Origin: Prostheceraeus crozeri
Lineage: Eukaryota > Platyhelminthes > Polycladida > Euryleptidae
NCBI GenBank assembly: GCA_907163375.1
Contig: CAJQUW010012941.1
Coordinates: 1 to 64,000 of the forward strand
Length of the DNA: 64,000 bases
Direction: 5' to 3'
Below, one piece after another: positions 61,925 to 64,000 of the stretch; position 1 is the stretch's first letter; each line of letters starts with the position of its first letter. The notes under the pieces were generated by a model. It made no database searches, was not told the origin of the DNA, and saw only the letters and a list, made by a program, of their open reading frames with translations. The position numbers were made by a program, and so were the translations under genes.

Positions 61925-64000
61925 ATGGTCCGACAAGAAAGTATTGCGCGACAACGGCTGATCTTTCACTACTGTGAAACATGCCGACTGCCTGTTCGTC
62001 ATGCCAACAAGAGTGGCCACAAAGACTGCATATTCAAAGAGGATTTCACATACCTCTATTGCTTAAGCTGCAAAACATATGAGAGGAGCAACGACAAGGT
62101 CAACAGCGACTCAGCAAAAGCCTTCATTGTCAAACACACGCCCTGTGCCCAACAGAATGGCCGGAAAGGCATCAACCTTACCTCCAAGTCAGAGAAAAGG
62201 AAATTGGAGAGGCTTTTTAATAAGGAAAGGCCGACTGAAGGCGTGCTCTCACAGGTGGACGAGCCTGAGACAAAGAAAGCCCCCAAGTCCCGAGCACCTA
62301 AGAAGGTCCCCAAGTCTCGAGAATTTATTGATGAGACTTTGAGTGATTTTGAGGTAAGTGTAGTCAATTCTAAATGCTAACTTGAACGGACAACTGACTC
62401 ACAGTTGACAAAAAGTACTGCTTCCTTTAGATTAAAATAAATTTGTTGTTAACACATTTCAGGACATGGTGATGCCCCCACCGAAGAAAGCCAAGGTGTT
62501 GGTGCAGAAGAAACTGGTCGTTCAAGATGTGAGATTCTATTTACTCAGGTTAGTAATCGTGTGCATAAACTAAATCAATATTTCATAAATATTTCAGTGT
62601 GAGGTGCCTCGACCGCTGAAAGTCAGTTTCCAAGACAATAATGCGGTGGAAAACTTGCGAAAGGTAAGAAATTAATTTGCTTGTTACTTCTTAATGTGAA
62701 ATTGAACATGAATTTTTATTTTCAGCTGTTTCCAAGTGTCCAAAGGTATCCTGCAATACCTCGGTTGAATTCGCCGGAAAAGGAAACCATTTCAAGTCCC
62801 GTAAGTGTGATTTTCATGGTCTACGATTCGATATCAGACAACAATACCTGGAAAAAAACTTTACATGTATATAGTCTATGTCTATATTAATTCTCATTAA
62901 TATCTATTTAGTTATAAAAACATTATCACATTTTCGCTGCAGGCTGTACGATCTTTGTCCCTTAAAAGACATCAGCGGAGCTTTCTGTCTACGCCGGCGA
63001 CCACCACATCTATGGAGGATAACGAGGAGAGGCCCTACTCCATCCGTGAATCATCGGGCGATTCCTCGTCATCTGATGACGACGTCTCCACCACGTCGTC
63101 TCCAACATCCTCATCCGATGACGATAATTCGGTTGCAAATGTAAGTTTAATGCTTAGATGACTGCATCAGCAGAGAACTTTTCCATTGTAATTTAGAAAC
63201 CCACTTGAGTAAAAATTTATTAATCTGTAATAGATCAATTTATCTTCTAGAATGATTCGATGGTTCTTTCGGAGGACGAAGGTGGATCAAATCGAGGGAC
63301 AATCGAGCTGAAGGTATGTGAAATTCATATTTGGAGTTAATAAATGTCAACAAGTTAATTTTCATTTATGTAATTGAATTTACATAGTGTTAATTTTAAT
63401 TTTGATAAATGTTAACAATTGCAAATAGTTCATAAACAATTGTTTCTTTTCGTTTGCAGGACTCCGTGATGCATGCATCACAGGAGGTCTCCTTCAGCAA
63501 CATCCGGGCATCCCCGAGCTGGAGTGTCCGCCTGCCGCCGTCCCCAATGATCTGCTTGGCTCCATCATCCCCTGCACGTCTTCCCTTGCCGCTATCTCCT
63601 CCGAACCCATTACCGACGCCAAGTGCAGCTCCTTCCTCCCCGGTAGTACTTCCCACAACACCTCCCCCAGTTGCAGCTCTACCAACGTCGGATGTGACGG
63701 CTCCTCTCCCAGTGCGGGATTATAACGTCGACTTGGACGCAACCTCGACAGAAGAGGATGTACAGAACAAGTTACGTCTCTGCCAGGAGCGCCTACAGCA
63801 GGCAGAGGAGCGGGAGAAGAAAATGAAGGAGGAGAACAGAGGCTTGATTGAATCTGTGAGGAACCTAACACAATCAAATCTCCTGTTGGCCTCCCAGGTT
63901 TCGAACAGTCGCATTAATGAAAAGGAAACTTTAATGCACATTGACTGCATGAACAATGTAATTAGAAAAGTGAGACTGACTCACATGAACGATTTCAGCG
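61925..64000 (+). CDS. Seven-exon gene, zinc-finger-like N-terminus and coiled coil, unknown, runs off window
   Basis: Exons: 61925-62353, 62463-62528, 62598-62663, 62726-62800, 62943-63140, 63251-63313 and 63460 to the window end (or to a possible donor near 63970). Every intron is 62-146 bp with GT/AG borders and phase 0, so every exon is a whole number of codons; at least 479 residues in all. N-terminus: C17-x2-C20, H26/H32, C35 and C46-x2-C49, H71-x2-C74, two likely zinc sites (YCETCRLP, YCLSCKTY). Then basic KSRAPKKVPKSR, a nuclear-localisation-like PPPKKAKVLVQKK, an acidic Ser/Asp tract in exon 5, a long Pro-rich segment, and a coiled coil (KLRLCQERLQQAEEREKKMK). It looks like a nuclear, phosphorylated adaptor or DNA-binding protein. 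The family is not recognised. Confidence 0.8.

Noticed and set aside
1-64000. tRNA, rRNA or other classical RNA genes
   Set aside because: No A/B-box pair, cloverleaf or conserved rRNA stretch was seen by eye on either strand.

Overview
The window reads as repeat-rich, AT-rich nuclear DNA of an aquatic invertebrate animal. The signs are introns with GT/AG borders, TATA-box promoters, an interstitial run of the TTAGGG-type telomere repeat (which argues against most insects), and a mixed load of Penelope-like elements (PLEs), LINEs, Tc1, hAT-like, piggyBac and Crypton-type sequences. LRR-Ig single-pass receptors in tandem and this repeat mix would suit a lancelet, another invertebrate deuterostome or a lophotrochozoan. 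The sequence alone does not settle which.

Layout. 0-8 kb: a PLE scrap, a Tc1 element with target-site TA and inverted ends, and a very decayed CR1-like LINE readable only as scattered protein blocks. 8.3-8.8 kb: a GA microsatellite. 10-11 kb: a possible decayed membrane-transporter copy. 12-13 kb: repeat family R1 carrying a hAT-like MITE. 15-20 kb: repeat R2, a piggyBac fossil, and a LINE with ORF1, endonuclease and the start of the RT but no 3' end. 20-23 kb: LRR-Ig gene 1. 23.6-24.7 kb: a Crypton/KIAA1958-like recombinase fossil. 26.7-38 kb: a block of PLEs around TA runs, plus a second Tc1 element. 38.3-46.6 kb: LRR-Ig gene 2, whose inferred 6.9 kb 5' intron holds two opposed hAT-like elements around a 39-bp minisatellite of about 73 units. 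47.5-52.2 kb: an RTE-type LINE split by a CR1-like LINE. 52.4-53.1 kb: a second R1 copy with its own MITE. 54.3-55.9 kb: LRR-Ig gene 3. 56.3-58.3 kb: a PLE split by a TA-flanked MITE. 58.9-64 kb: a compact cluster of unrecognised genes, made up of two short divergent genes with facing TATA boxes and a gene of at least seven exons that runs off the window.

The host coding content is small. Three tandem minus-strand LRR-Ig receptor genes share a signal peptide, about six LRRs, an LRRCT cap, one Ig domain, one membrane helix and a very short tail. Each has the same splice acceptor just before the ATG; a matching non-coding first exon is seen only for copies 1 and 2. The 58.9-64 kb cluster encodes two cysteine/histidine-patterned proteins and a Ser/Thr-Pro-rich protein of unknown function.

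The most informative structures are: (1) paired filled and empty sites that define a hAT-like family with CATAGAAAT ends and 8-bp target duplications; (2) receptor gene 2 with an intron swollen by this family and a minisatellite; (3) hammerhead-like motifs with self-complementary stem III in several PLE copies; (4) nested LINE-in-LINE and MITE-in-PLE insertions; (5) the uncharacterised TATA-driven cluster next to interstitial telomere repeats.
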